Source: Oscillospiraceae bacterium (GTDB lineage: Bacteria; Bacillota; Clostridia; Oscillospirales; Ruminococcaceae). Taken from it: a stretch of DNA of 64,000 bases. The stretch spans positions 2,418,001-2,482,000 of the forward strand of contig CP107208.1 of assembly GCA_025758045.1 (NCBI GenBank), read 5' to 3'. The notes beneath the pieces are model-generated. The model made no database searches. It was not told the origin of the DNA and saw nothing but the letters and a program-made list of their open reading frames with translations. Every line of letters starts with the position of its first letter. The stretch's first letter is position 1. Of the stretch, positions 52,679-63,500 are shown in pieces. A program made the position numbers and the translations under genes.

Positions 52679-55450
52679 TCACTTTCCCTTTTTGGCAAAG
52701 CGGATCTTGATCTCCCGCTTGGCCATATAGGGCAAAATTGCCTTGAACTTGTCCTCGCTCTTCATCATCTTGCTGCACTGGGGCAGGTCACGATGCAGGT
52801 GGATGGCGTCAAACTCGCACTTGGTGGTGCAAACGCCGCAGCCGATGCACTTGTTGGGGTCCACTACACTGGCGCCGCAGCCCAGGCAGCGGGCGGTCTC
52901 GGCCCGTACCTGCGTTTCGGTCAGCGTCAGGTGGGCATCCCGGAACGAACGATGCACGTCGATGTGCTCATCTACGGCGGCCTGCTGGCGGGGCGTATGG
53001 TCGTATTCACCAATGGAAAGGTTGCCCTTGTCCAGCTCAAAGAATTCCCGCCGGTTGCGGCCGATGGTCATGCTGGTGTTGGGCTGCACAAAGCGGTGGA
53101 TGGATACCGCGCCCTGCTTGCCGGCGGCGATGGCGTCAATGGCAAAGCGCGGGCCGGTGTAGACGTCGCCGCCCACAAACACGTCCGGCTGGGCGGTCTG
53201 GTAGGTCACAGGGTCGGCCACAGCGCCCTGGCCGCGGCCCAGCTCTACGGCTTCACCGTCCAGCAGACCGCCCCATTCGATGCACTGGCCAATGCTCAGC
53301 ACCACATTGTCGCAGGGCAGGGTAATGGTATCGTTTTCGTCGTAGGTAGGTGCAAAGCGTCCCTCTGGATTGTAAAGACCCGTGCATTTTTTCAGCACCA
53401 CGGCGGTCACATGGCCGTTTTCCGTCACGAACTCTTTAGGGCCGTAGCCGCAGCGGATGGCGGTGCCTTCCTCCTCGGCCTCGGCAATTTCTTCGGCCGA
53501 AGCCGGCATGCCGTCCCGGGGCTCCAGGCAGACCATCGTTACCGCGTCCGCGCCGCACCGCAGCGAGACACGCGCCGCATCAATGGCCACGTTGCCGCCG
53601 CCGATGACCACGGTCCTGCCGCTCATCTTATAGTTCTCATCGTCGCCCACGGTGCGCAGCAGGTTCACGGCGGTCTGGATACCCGCAGCTTCCTCGCCGG
53701 GCACACCGGCCTTGCGGCCACCCTGGCAGCCGATGGCCAGATAGAACGCCTTATACCCGTCTGCGCGCAAGTCAGCCAGCGTTACTTCCTTGCCGACCTC
53801 CACGCCGCAGCGGATCTCGACGCCCAGTTCTTTCAAAATCTCAATTTCGGCATCGATAACGTCCTTCTCCAATTTAAACGAGGGGATGCCATACCGCAGC
53901 ATGCCGCCCGGATGGGGATTTTTCTCAAACACGGTGGGCTTGTAGCCCTGCAGCGCCAAAAAGTATGCACAGCTCAAACCCGCAGGGCCGCCGCCGATGA
54001 TGGCAATTTTCTGTTTCCACAGCCCCTGCAGTGAGGGCTGCACCACCGGCGGCACATAGCGGCTCTCGGCGTTCAAGTCCTGCTGGGCAATGAACTTCTT
54101 CACAGCGTCAATGGCCACGGCCTGGTCGATGGTGCCGCGGGTACAGGCATCCTCGCACCGGCGGTTGCAGATGCGCCCGCACACGGCGGGGAATGGGTTC
54201 TCCTTTTTGATCAGCGCCAGCGCGTCGCGGTAGCGGCCCTGGGCGGCCATCTTCAGGTAGCCCTGCACCGCAATGTGGGCGGGGCAGGCCGTCTTGCAGG
54301 GGGCCGTGCCGGTGTCGTAGCAGTTGATGCGGTTCTTGTCGCGGTAGTCGATGGCCCACTTCTCCGGCCCCCACTTGGCGGCGTCGGGCAATTCCTGCCG
54401 CGGGTAAACGATCGGCCCGCTCTTGGTACACAGTTTTTGGCCCAGCTTCACCGCACCGGCGGGGCAGTACTCCACGCAGCGCCCACAGGCCACGCAGTTT
54501 TCCTTTTCCACCTTGGCTACATAGGCCGAGCGGCTCATGTTGGGCGTGTTGAACAGCTGGCTGGTGCGCAGCGCGTTGCAGACGTTGACATTGCAGTTGC
54601 AGATGGCAAAAATCTTGTTCTCGCCGTCAATGTTGGTGATCTGGTGCACAAAGCCGTTGTCCTCGGCCTTCTGCAGGATCTGCATTACTTCGTCGTAGGT
54701 GATATAGTGGCCCTTGTGGGTCTCCACCAGATAATCCGCCATGTCGCCCACGCCGATGCACCAGTCGTCAGGGTCGTCGCCGCAGCCCTCGCCCATGGCC
54801 GCGCGGGACATCCGGCAGGAACAGGGCCCCGCCGCATACTTGCCCTCGTACTTTTTCAGCCAGTGGGAGATATGCTCAATGTCCAGCGATTGGTTCTCGG
54901 TCTCGATGGCTTTTTCCACGGGGATAACGTGCATGCCGATGCCCGCACCGCCCGGCGGCACCATGGCGGTGATATGCTCCAGCGGCAAAAAAGTCATCCG
55001 CTCAAAGAACGCCGTAACTTCCGGGTGTTCGGCGATCTGCTGCTTATTCATGTTAAAAAACTCAGCGCTGCCGGGCACAAACATCGGCAGTACGTACTGT
55101 TTCTCCCGGCGCGGGTTCTCCCAGTTATACTCCAGCAAGCCCACGCAGGACATTTTGTACAAAAGCGGTTCCAGTTCTTCGGCAGTTTTGCCGGTGGCCT
55201 TTACGATCTCCGGCAGGGTCATCGGCTTGCGCACCTTCATTTTTAAGGCAACGTCGGCCATCTCGTCGGTCACGATGCTGGCCAGACCCCAATACTCGGG
55301 GTCCTCCGCTGTCAGGGGGCGGTTTTTGGCGGGGATGCGGTCGGTGATCATCTGCCCCAGTTTTACGATTTTTTCCCGCAGCACGGCGTCTTTCGGTATC
55401 TCAAAAGGCAGCTTGCTCTCATCCAGCGGGAACGCAGTCGGTTTGCTCAT
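52679..55450 (-). CDS. Large FeS/flavin oxidoreductase, glutamate-synthase-beta-like
   Basis: The 923-aa protein has, in order: an N-terminal region with cysteine groups (PCSCRM, GCGDDPDDWC, CNCNVNVC), a ferredoxin motif CVACGRCVEYCPAG near 320, and a GltD-type helical FeS domain (CKTACP, CGRICNRRCEDAC). An FAD site IIGGGPAGLSCAYFLAL near 485, an NADPH site VVIGGGNVAIDAARVSL near 625, and a C-terminal pair of FeS clusters (CLGCG, CIGCGVCTTKC) complete it. It probably moves electrons between NAD(P)H and ferredoxin or a partner. It is encoded between hypA and hypB, an unusual arrangement suggesting hydrogen or nickel-enzyme metabolism. Confidence 0.85.
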   Translation of the reverse strand: MSKPTAFPLDESKLPFEIPKDAVLREKIVKLGQMITDRIPAKNRPLTAEDPEYWGLASIVTDEMADVALKMKVRKPMTLPEIVKATGKTAEELEPLLYKMSCVGLLEYNWENPRREKQYVLPMFVPGSAEFFNMNKQQIAEHPEVTAFFERMTFLPLEHITAMVPPGGAGIGMHVIPVEKAIETENQSLDIEHISHWLKKYEGKYAAGPCSCRMSRAAMGEGCGDDPDDWCIGVGDMADYLVETHKGHYITYDEVMQILQKAEDNGFVHQITNIDGENKIFAICNCNVNVCNALRTSQLFNTPNMSRSAYVAKVEKENCVACGRCVEYCPAGAVKLGQKLCTKSGPIVYPRQELPDAAKWGPEKWAIDYRDKNRINCYDTGTAPCKTACPAHIAVQGYLKMAAQGRYRDALALIKKENPFPAVCGRICNRRCEDACTRGTIDQAVAIDAVKKFIAQQDLNAESRYVPPVVQPSLQGLWKQKIAIIGGGPAGLSCAYFLALQGYKPTVFEKNPHPGGMLRYGIPSFKLEKDVIDAEIEILKELGVEIRCGVEVGKEVTLADLRADGYKAFYLAIGCQGGRKAGVPGEEAAGIQTAVNLLRTVGDDENYKMSGRTVVIGGGNVAIDAARVSLRCGADAVTMVCLEPRDGMPASAEEIAEAEEEGTAIRCGYGPKEFVTENGHVTAVVLKKCTGLYNPEGRFAPTYDENDTITLPCDNVVLSIGQCIEWGGLLDGEAVELGRGQGAVADPVTYQTAQPDVFVGGDVYTGPRFAIDAIAAGKQGAVSIHRFVQPNTSMTIGRNRREFFELDKGNLSIGEYDHTPRQQAAVDEHIDVHRSFRDAHLTLTETQVRAETARCLGCGASVVDPNKCIGCGVCTTKCEFDAIHLHRDLPQCSKMMKSEDKFKAILPYMAKREIKIRFAKKGK

Positions 55451-55489
55451 ACCTTGCTCCTTTATCCGTAGTCCGTTTATTTGCTCAGT

Positions 55490-56158
55490 TTACGCCTGCC
55501 ACTGGCTGACCTGCTCTTTCAGCCAAGCGGTCCATTCATCCATGCCTTCGCCGGTGCGTGCGCAGATGGGAATGACCTTCGCTTGCGGGTTGCGCATTGC
55601 CACATACTCCCGGCATTTGTCCATGTCAAAATCAAAGTACGGCAGCACGTCGATTTTGTTGACCAGCACCACATCGCACACCTGAAACATCAGCGGGTAT
55701 TTCAGCGGCTTGTCGTGGCCCTCGGGTACTGACAAAATCATCGCATTCTTCACCGCGCCCGTGTCAAACTCGGCCGGGCAGACAAGGTTACCCACATTTT
55801 CCAGCACTACCAAATCCAGCCCGTCCTCGCCTAAGCCCTCCAGCCCCTGCCGGGTCATCTCGGCGTCCAGGTGGCACATGCCGCCGGTATGCAGCTGGAT
55901 GGCCTTCGTCCCGGTCTCGGCTATGGCACGGGCGTCGACGTCGGAGTCAATATCCGCCTCCATCACGCCGATGCGCAGCTCGTCCTTCAGCGCGGCAATG
56001 GTGCGGCGCAGGGTAGTGGTCTTGCCGGAGCCGGGTGCGCTCATCAGATTCAGCAAAAATACCTTTTTCTTTTTCAGTTCCTTGCGCAGGGCTTCGGCCT
56101 GCTCGTCGTTGGAAGCAAAGATGCTCTGCTTCACTTCCAGAATTTTTACAGTGTCCAT
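55490..56158 (-). CDS. hypB: Hydrogenase nickel-incorporation GTPase HypB
   Basis: The 222-aa protein starts at ATG 56158 after AAGGAG. The P-loop SAPGSGKTT (about residues 40-48), the G-domain metal site MCHLDAEM, the CPAEFDTGA motif and VLVNKIDVLPYFDFD are all present. HypB uses GTP to help load nickel. The His-rich N-terminal stretch seen in some HypB proteins is absent. It is the first gene of the hypB-oxidoreductase-hypA operon. Confidence 0.93.
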   Translation of the reverse strand: MDTVKILEVKQSIFASNDEQAEALRKELKKKKVFLLNLMSAPGSGKTTTLRRTIAALKDELRIGVMEADIDSDVDARAIAETGTKAIQLHTGGMCHLDAEMTRQGLEGLGEDGLDLVVLENVGNLVCPAEFDTGAVKNAMILSVPEGHDKPLKYPLMFQVCDVVLVNKIDVLPYFDFDMDKCREYVAMRNPQAKVIPICARTGEGMDEWTAWLKEQVSQWQA

Positions 56159-56352
56159 GGGCTGCTCCTTATCATTTCTCGATGATAACATTTTAACATC
56201 ATGTACAAAAAACTGCAATCCAGCCTATAAAATTTGACGTTACGACAAAATCGGCACCCAATATCCGGCAAAATGACGAACTCTACGCAGCGTAGGTTGC
56301 CGCCAGACCCGTTTTGCCGTATACTGGGCACCGGAAAGTGAGGGTACAAACC

Positions 56353-56572
56353 ATGAGCTATGTACAAAACGAAACCATCCGCGCCCTGCGGGAACGCAAG
56401 GCCCTGACCCAAAAGCCACTACATCTCCTTCATTGCCTGGGTCAGCAACGACCGCGCCGAGCTGGTCAAGCTGTATCCTGCGCAGGACATCACGGTCCGC
56501 TTTAAAAAGCGCGGCCACGGCACGGTCTACGCCTACTGTAACCGGGACGGGCTGTTCAGCAGGCGGCTGTGA
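56353..56572 (+). pseudogene. XRE-family regulator with internal deletion
   Basis: The start MSYVQNETIRALRERKALTQ is the first helix of a Cro/C1 helix-turn-helix. Near 56412 the frame breaks, and a C-terminal segment in another frame follows (ISFIAWVSNDRAELVKLYPA, then RGHGTVYAYCNRDGLFSRRL), as in long XRE regulators with a zinc-ribbon middle. Most of the DNA-binding domain is lost. The rest of 56159-56699 holds no other gene. Confidence 0.7.
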
Positions 56573-56699
56573 ATCAAGTAAAATCTGGAAAAATTCGCAC
56601 AAAAACTATATTCTGTTCTTTCTTTGTCCATAATTTTGCGCTATACTATAAATATATACTGGGGTGGCATGAGAACCCCGCCGAAAGGATGGAATCACT

Positions 56700-57389
56700 A
56701 TGGCAAACGAAAAGATCCTCGTTGTCGATGACGATAAAAATATCTGCGAACTGCTGCGTCTTTACCTGGTCAAGGAGGGCTACTCGGTCACGATGGCCCA
56801 TGACGGCGAAGCAGCCCTGACCGACTTTGACAAACTGCATCCCGACCTGGTCCTGCTGGACGTTATGATGCCGGTAATGGACGGATGGGAAGTCTGCCGC
56901 AAGATCCGCGCCAAGGACAACACCCCCATTATCATGCTGACGGCCAAGGGCGAGACCTACGATAAGGTGCTGGGTCTGGAGCTGGGTGCCGACGACTACA
57001 TCGTCAAGCCCTTTGACGCCAAGGAAGTCACCGCCCGCATCAAGGCCGTGCTGCGCCGCACCGCCGCCAAAGAGGACACCAACAAGGGCGTCTACGATTT
57101 CGACAACCTGCACCTGGATATGAACCGCTACGAACTGAAAGTCAAGGGCAAAGTCGTCGAGGCCCCGCCCAAGGAGTTGGAGCTGCTGGCCTGCCTGGCG
57201 GGCCACCCCAACCGTGTTTACACCCGTGACCAGCTGTTGGATGAGGTCTGGGGCTTTGAGTATTACGGCGACTCCCGTACCATCGACGTCCACGTCAAGC
57301 GTCTGCGCGAGAAGCTGGAAGGCGCCTCCGAGCAGTGGAACCTCAAGACTGTATGGGGCGTCGGCTATAAGTTCGAGGTCAAGGAATGA
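56700..57389 (+). CDS. OmpR-family response regulator
   Basis: The 229-aa protein has a receiver domain with acidic pocket DDDK at residues 10-13, phospho-acceptor Asp54 in LVLLDVMMPVMDG, Thr and Lys in MLTAKG and IVKPFD, and a C-terminal winged helix (VYTRDQLLDEVWGFEYYGDS, RTIDVHVKRLREK). The gene overlaps the kinase gene by ATGA. It should activate or repress genes when phosphorylated; targets are unknown. Confidence 0.95.
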   Translation: MANEKILVVDDDKNICELLRLYLVKEGYSVTMAHDGEAALTDFDKLHPDLVLLDVMMPVMDGWEVCRKIRAKDNTPIIMLTAKGETYDKVLGLELGADDYIVKPFDAKEVTARIKAVLRRTAAKEDTNKGVYDFDNLHLDMNRYELKVKGKVVEAPPKELELLACLAGHPNRVYTRDQLLDEVWGFEYYGDSRTIDVHVKRLREKLEGASEQWNLKTVWGVGYKFEVKE

Positions 57390-58822
57390 GCCGCCGCAAC
57401 ACCATCAGCCGGGAGTTCTTCTCGACCATTGCCGTAGTGCTGGTGCTGGGCCTGAGCGTCATGTGCGCCATCCAGACAGCACTCTCCGCCGCCTACTTCG
57501 TGCAGGAGCGCTGCACCGCCCTGAACGATATATTGAACGGTGCATCGAAACTCTGCGAGACATTCGCTGAGGATGGTTCTGTTCTGACCCGCCCGCTGGA
57601 TAATGAGCAGGCCAGGGAAAACGCCCGCAACGGCTTTGACCTGTTCACCACTTCCTCCGGCGCGGTGCTGTTCGTGACCGACGAAAACGGCGACATTCTG
57701 CTGCACACCGGCAGCGAAGATTTTACCGAGCAGCCCATCCCAGCCGACATGCTGGCCGAGATGGACGCCGGCGACAACATTTTTAAAACCGGCACTCTGG
57801 GCGGCGTCTACAGCGGCAAATACTATACCGCGGGCCGCCGTGTTGAGGTAGGCGGTTACACCGGCTACCTGTTTGCCGCCAGCCCCATGACGGCACTGGC
57901 CAGTTATATGGGGGATATGCTGGCCATGTTCGGCATCTCGGCCGCGGTCATCCTGTTGCTGTGCAGCCTGCTGTGCTGGGTGCTGGCCAAGCGCATCACC
58001 GGCCCCATCGAGGACATCAGCGAGGCTGCCCGCCGCCTGGGCAGCGGCGACTTTACCGCCCGTGCCCCGGTGGACGGCTGTGTGGAGCTGGCCGACTTTG
58101 CCACCACCTTCAATAACATGGCTGCCCGCCTGCAGACCATCGATAACTCCCGCGGCCAGTTCATGGGCAACATCGCCCACGAGCTGCGCACACCCATGAC
58201 CACCATCAAGGGCTTTATCGACGGCATGCTGGACGGCACCATCCCGCCCGAGGAAAACCAGCGTTACCTGGCCATCGTCTCCCAGGAGACCGGCCGCCTG
58301 GCCCGCCTGGTGCAGAACATGCTGGACATCACCAAGCTGGAAGCCGGCGAGGTGCCCATCCACGCAAAAAACTACGACCTGTGGCAGACCGTGACCGATG
58401 TGGTCCTCTCGGACGAGCAGCGCATCGAGGATGGCAAGATCGACATCCAGGGCCTTGGCGGCCCGCCGCTGATGATCTGCGCCGACCCGGATTTTGTGCA
58501 TCAGGTCGTGTACAACATCGTAGACAACGCCATCAAGTTCACCCCGGCAGGCGGCGTTATCAGCTTTGCCGCCGAAAAGCACGGCAGCATGGTGGAGGTC
58601 CGCATCGAGAACACCGGCGCAGGCATCGCCCCCGAAGCCCTGCCTTTTGTGTTTGAGCGCTTCTACAAAGAGGACCGTTCCCGCGGCATGAATACCCGCG
58701 GCAGCGGCCTGGGCCTGCATATATGCAAGATCCTCATCAACCTTTCCGGCGGCCAGATCCACGCCGAAAGCGAGGAAGGCAAATGGTGCCGCTTCGTGTT
58801 TACGCTGCCATGCGGGCAGTAA
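57386..58822 (+). CDS. Sensor histidine kinase
   Basis: The 478-aa protein has two membrane helices (about residues 10-35 and 170-200) enclosing an extracellular sensor. A HAMP linker (ITGPIEDISEAARRLGSGD) and an H-box NIAHELRTPMTTIKG with His265 follow. The ATP domain shows N-box DNAIKFTP, G1 NTGAGIAP, F-box FERFYKEDRSR and G2 GSGLGLHICK. It is the classic partner of the OmpR regulator encoded upstream. The input signal cannot be read from sequence. Confidence 0.95.
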   Translation: MSRRNTISREFFSTIAVVLVLGLSVMCAIQTALSAAYFVQERCTALNDILNGASKLCETFAEDGSVLTRPLDNEQARENARNGFDLFTTSSGAVLFVTDENGDILLHTGSEDFTEQPIPADMLAEMDAGDNIFKTGTLGGVYSGKYYTAGRRVEVGGYTGYLFAASPMTALASYMGDMLAMFGISAAVILLLCSLLCWVLAKRITGPIEDISEAARRLGSGDFTARAPVDGCVELADFATTFNNMAARLQTIDNSRGQFMGNIAHELRTPMTTIKGFIDGMLDGTIPPEENQRYLAIVSQETGRLARLVQNMLDITKLEAGEVPIHAKNYDLWQTVTDVVLSDEQRIEDGKIDIQGLGGPPLMICADPDFVHQVVYNIVDNAIKFTPAGGVISFAAEKHGSMVEVRIENTGAGIAPEALPFVFERFYKEDRSRGMNTRGSGLGLHICKILINLSGGQIHAESEEGKWCRFVFTLPCGQ

Positions 58823-58876
58823 CTTGCTTTCCTTGAAAAGAAAGTAAGTAAAGAAACTTTTACTATAGCATCACAA

Positions 58877-58914
58877 AAAAGAGGATGTGACGGGAATCGG
58901 TCACATCCTCTTTT
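58877..58914 (+). terminator. Terminator of the two-component operon
   Basis: AAAAGAGGATGTGA and TCACATCCTCTTTT pair perfectly around an 11-base loop. Confidence 0.85.
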
Positions 58915-58933
58915 ATTGTCTGAATTTTCGCAC

Positions 58934-58970
58934 AAAAAACAGGGGATGCAGCCATGCCGCTGCATCCCCT
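58934..58970 (-). terminator. Terminator of the glutamate synthase operon
   Basis: AGGGGATGCAGC (58941-58952) and GCTGCATCCCCT (58959-58970) pair perfectly; on the minus strand TGTTTTTTG follows, 50 bases after the gltD stop. Confidence 0.85.
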
Positions 58971-59021
58971 TATTTTCTGGGAAATATTAGAATTTCATTC
59001 CTGCTTTCTTTGCAAAGCAGG

Positions 59022-60494
59022 TTACAGGTTGGTGTACCCCATCAGGCTCTCATCCACCACAGCTGCCGTGTCGCGGCCCTCACGCAGGGCCCATACCACA
59101 AGACTCTGGCCGCGGCGCATATCGCCGCAGGCGAACACCTTGGGCACGTTGGTGGCATACTTGGTATCGGCCACGGTGCCGCGCTTGGTCAGGTCTACGC
59201 CAAAGGCTTCGGCCACATAGGGCTGGCAGCCGGTGAAACCAGCGGCAATCAGCACCAGATCGCACTCCACGGCAAACTCCTCACCGGTAGGTACCATTTG
59301 GCGGCGGCCATCCACTACCCGGCTTTCCAGCTTGGCAATCAACGCGCCACAGACCTGCCCGGCTTCATTCTTGTAAAACTCCTTCACGGTGGTCTGGTAA
59401 ACGCGCGGGTCATTGCCAAACTTGGCAATGGCTTCCTGCTGGCCGTAGTCGGTCTTCAACACGCGGGGCCACTCCGGCCAGGCGTTGTTTGCGGTACGCT
59501 CGGCAGGGGGGCAGGGCATCATTTCCAGCTGCATCACGCTCTCGCAACCCTGGCGGATAGCCGTGCCCACGCAGTCGTTGCCGGTGTCGCCGCCGCCAAT
59601 GACCAGCACCTTTTTGCCTGCGGCCGAGACCGCCTTACCATCCGCAAAGTTGGAATCCAGCAAACTGCGGGTCACGCTGGTCAGGTAATCCACGGCGAAG
59701 TAGATGCCCTGTGCATCGCGGCCGGGGGCGGTGATGTCACGGGCCTGCTTGGCACCGCAGCACAGCACTACGGCGTCATACTTGTCCTGCAATTCCTCAG
59801 CACTGACATTGCCGCCCACATCGGCGTTCATCACAAATTCAATGCCTTCATCCTGCAAGATCTTCACGCGGCGGTCGATGACCCACTTTTCCAGCTTCAT
59901 GTTGGGGATGCCGTACATCAGCAGGCCGCCCGGGCGGTCCTCGCGCTCATAAATAGTCACCTTGTGGCCGCGCTTGTTCAGCAGGTCGGCCACCGAAAGC
60001 CCCGCAGGGCCTGCACCAATGACCGCAACCGTCTTGCCGGTGCGGGCCGGCGGCGGCACGGCGTGGATAGCGCCGCTCTCGTAGCCGTATTCTACGATGG
60101 CGCGTTCGTTCTCTTTCACGGTCACCGGGTCGCCGGTGGCCATGCCGCAGGTGCAGGCGGCCTCGCACAAAGCGGGGCAGACCCGGCTGGTAAACTCCGG
60201 GTAGCGGTTGGTAGCGATCAGCCGGTGTACGGCCAGATCCCACTTGCCCTGATACACCAGATCGTTCCACTCCGGGATCAGGTTATTCAGCGGGCAGCCG
60301 CTGTACATGCCGCCCAGCAGCATACCGCTCTGGCAGAAGGGCACGCCGCAGTCCATGCAGCGGGCACCTTGGGCCTGCTGTTCGTCGGTGTGCAGCGGCA
60401 CATGAAATTCGTTAAAGTTCTGGATGCGTTCCTCGGGCGGCAGTTCCATGCTGGTCTGCCGTTTGATCTCCATAAAGCCTGTCGGTTTACCCAT
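59022..60494 (-). CDS. gltD: Glutamate synthase small subunit
   Basis: The 490-aa protein has the usual start MGKPTGFMEIKR, four-cysteine FeS helical domain (RCMDCGVPFCQ, GCPLNNLIPEWNDLV, CPALCEAACTCG), FAD site VIGAGPAGLSVADLL and NADPH site VLVIGGGDTGNDCVG. It supplies electrons from NADPH to GltB, which makes two glutamates from glutamine and 2-oxoglutarate. It lies 15 bases after gltB. Confidence 0.96.
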   Translation of the reverse strand: MGKPTGFMEIKRQTSMELPPEERIQNFNEFHVPLHTDEQQAQGARCMDCGVPFCQSGMLLGGMYSGCPLNNLIPEWNDLVYQGKWDLAVHRLIATNRYPEFTSRVCPALCEAACTCGMATGDPVTVKENERAIVEYGYESGAIHAVPPPARTGKTVAVIGAGPAGLSVADLLNKRGHKVTIYEREDRPGGLLMYGIPNMKLEKWVIDRRVKILQDEGIEFVMNADVGGNVSAEELQDKYDAVVLCCGAKQARDITAPGRDAQGIYFAVDYLTSVTRSLLDSNFADGKAVSAAGKKVLVIGGGDTGNDCVGTAIRQGCESVMQLEMMPCPPAERTANNAWPEWPRVLKTDYGQQEAIAKFGNDPRVYQTTVKEFYKNEAGQVCGALIAKLESRVVDGRRQMVPTGEEFAVECDLVLIAAGFTGCQPYVAEAFGVDLTKRGTVADTKYATNVPKVFACGDMRRGQSLVVWALREGRDTAAVVDESLMGYTNL

Positions 60495-60509
60495 GATACT
60501 CTGCCTCCC

Positions 60510-63500
60510 TTACTTCGCGTTCTTCATCGCGTAAAATGCTTCGATCTGCGCCTGCTCGCTGTCCTCGCCCTTTTCTTCCATCTGGGCGATCAAGCGCAGC
60601 ATCTTGTCGTAATCGTGCGGCAGTACCTTCTTGAACTTGGGCAGATACTCGCCGAAGTTGTCCAAAATCTCCTTGCCGCGGGGCGAACCGGTCTTTTCTA
60701 CATGCTCGCGGATCAGGTCTTTCAGCAAAGCTACATCGTACTTGTGCTCCACGGGTTCCAGGCTGACCATGTCCTTGTTCACACGCTGGTAGAAGTCCCA
60801 ATCCTCGTCCAGCACATAGGCGATGCCGCCGCTCATACCGGCTGCAAAGTTCTTGCCGGTCTTGCCCAGTACGACCACCGTGCCGCCGGTCATGTACTCA
60901 CAGCCGTGGTCGCCCACACCCTCGACAACGGCCACAGCGCCGGAGTTGCGCACGCAGAAGCGCTCGCCCGCCACGCCGTTGATAAAGGCCTTGCCGCCGG
61001 TAGCGCCGTACAGCGCCACGTTGCCGATAACGATATTCTCGCTGCGGTCAAAGGTGACTTCCTTGGGCGGATACACGACGATCTCACCGCCGGACAGGCC
61101 CTTGCCGAGATAGTCGTTGGCGTCACCCACCAGTTCCAGCGTCAGGCCGCGGGGGATAAAGGCGCCAAAGCTCTGGCCGCCATAGCCGTGGCATACCACA
61201 TGGAAGGTATCCTCCGGCAGGGTGTTGCCGAACTTGGCGGTGATCTCGCTGCCAAAAATCGTGCCAAAAGCGCGGTCGGTGTTGCCAACATCCAGCGTAA
61301 CGGTCATGGGCTTTGGCTCGGCTGTGTCAAAGTCCTTCTTGAACTTCTTCATCAGCACCTTCATGTCAGGCGTCTTTTCCAGCTGGAAGTTGTAGACAGC
61401 CTTCTGGTCAAAGTGCACGCTGCTGTTCTCGATCAGCGGGTTCTGCAAAAGCGCCGTCAGGTCCATCTCGCTGGCGCGGGAGCCTGCCGGGGCAGGCTTG
61501 ACCTTCAACAGGTCGGTGCGGCCCACCAGTTCGTCAACGGTGCGCACGCCCAGCTTGGCCATGTACTCGCGCAGGTCCTCAGCCATAAAGCGCATAAAGT
61601 TCATGATGTACTCGGGCTTGCCCTTGAACCGCTTGCGCAGTTCGGGGTTCTGGGTGCAGATGCCCATGGGGCAGGTGTCCAGATTGCAGACGCGCATCAT
61701 CACGCAGCCCATGGCCACCAGCGGGCCGGTGCCAAAGCCGAATTCCTCGGCACCCAGCAGGGCGGCGATGGCCACGTCGCGGCCGCTCATCAGCTTGCTG
61801 TCCGCTTCAATGCGCACACGGCTGCGCAAGCCGTTCATAATTAAGCACTGGTGTGCCTCGGCAATGCCCAGCTCCCAGGGCAGGCCTGCGTTGTGGATGG
61901 AGTTGCGCGGCGCCGCGCCCGTGCCGCCGTCAAAGCCGGAGATCAGGATGACTTCGGCGCCGGCCTTGGCAACACCGGCGGCAATCGTGCCGACACCGGC
62001 CTCGCTGACCAGCTTGACGTTGATGGCCGCCTTGCGGTTGGCGCATTTCAGGTCATAGATCAGCTGGGCTAGGTCCTCGATGGAGTAAATATCGTGGTGC
62101 GGTGGGGGAGAAATCAGGCCCACGCCTGTGGTGGAGTTGCGGGTCTTGGCAACCCAGGGGTAGACCTTGCCGCCAAGCAGTTGGCCGCCCTCGCCAGGCT
62201 TAGCGCCCTGGGCCATCTTGATCTGAATTTCGCTGGCGGAGACCAGATACTTGCTGGTCACGCCGAAGCGGGCGGAGGCCACCTGCTTGATGGCGGAGTT
62301 GCGCTCGGTGCCAAAACGGTCCTCGGCTTCGCCGCCCTCGCCGGTGTTGGACTTGCCGCCCAGGCGGTTCATTGCAATGGCCATGCACTCGTGGGTTTCC
62401 TCGGACAACGCGCCGTAGCTCATGGCAGCGGTCTTGAAGCGCTTCACGATGGAGTCCACACTCTCCACTTCGTCCAGCGGCACGCCGACCTCGGGGTAGT
62501 TGAAGTCCAGCAGGCTGCGCAGGTGCATGGCATCGCCGTTCTCGTTGGCGGCGGCAGCGGTGTACTGCTTAAAGGTGTCATAATTGCCGGTCCAGCAGGC
62601 CTGTTGCAGCAGGTGGATGGTCTGCGGGTTGTACAGGTGCTGCTCGGCAGCGGGGCCGCTGCGGAACTTGTGGGCGCCCAGGCTGGGCAGCTCACGGTTG
62701 ATGTCCAGGCCCAGGGGGTCAAAGGCTTCCTGATGGCGGGCTTCCAGGTCGTTCTGAATATCGTGGATGGTGATGCCGCCCACGCGGGAAACAGTATTGG
62801 TAAAGTACTTGTCGACTACTTCCTGGCTCAGGCCCAGCGCCTCAAAGATCTGGCTGCCTGCGTAGGACTGGATGGTGGAGATGCCCATCTTAGAGGCAAT
62901 CTTTATGATGCCCGCCAGCACGGCTTTGTTGTAATCTTCGACGGCAGCGTAGTAGTCCTTGTCCAGCAGCCCCTCACTGATGAGGCTGCCGATGGTCTCT
63001 TGTGCCAGATAGGGGTTGATTGCCGAAGCGCCGTAGCCCAGCAGGGTGGCAAAGTCGTGTACGAGGCGCGGCTCGCCGCTTTCCAGGATCAGCGCCATAG
63101 AGGTGCGCTTGCGGGTGCGCACCAGATACTTGCTGACAGCGCCCACCGCCAGCAGGCTGGGGATGGCGACGTGGTACTCGTCAATATCGCGGTCGGACAA
63201 AATCAGTATGTTGGTACCGTCGCGGTAGGCGCGGTCGACATCCACAAACAGGCGGTCGATGGCCTTCTCCAGATCGGTATTTTTGTAGTAGCAGATGGAG
63301 AGAGTCTCGACCTTGAAGCCGGGCACGTCCATGGCTTTGATCTTCAAAAGGTCGGTATCGGTCAGGATGGGGTTCTCGATTTTAAGCACCTTGCAGTTCT
63401 CGGCATTCTCCTCCAGCAGGTTGCCCTGGGCACCGACATAGACGGTGGTGGAGGTGACGACCTTCTCGCGCAGGGCGTCGATGGGAGGGTTGGTAACCTG

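Noticed and set aside
52043..54034. A 663-codon open frame on the + strand
   Set aside because: It runs antisense to hypA and the large oxidoreductase and through the MITE, with low-complexity translation and no ribosome site.
58887..61844. A 985-codon open frame on the + strand
   Set aside because: It is antisense to gltD/gltB; GC-rich third positions on the minus strand keep the opposite strand open. The predicted protein is His/Ala/Gly-rich with no domain.
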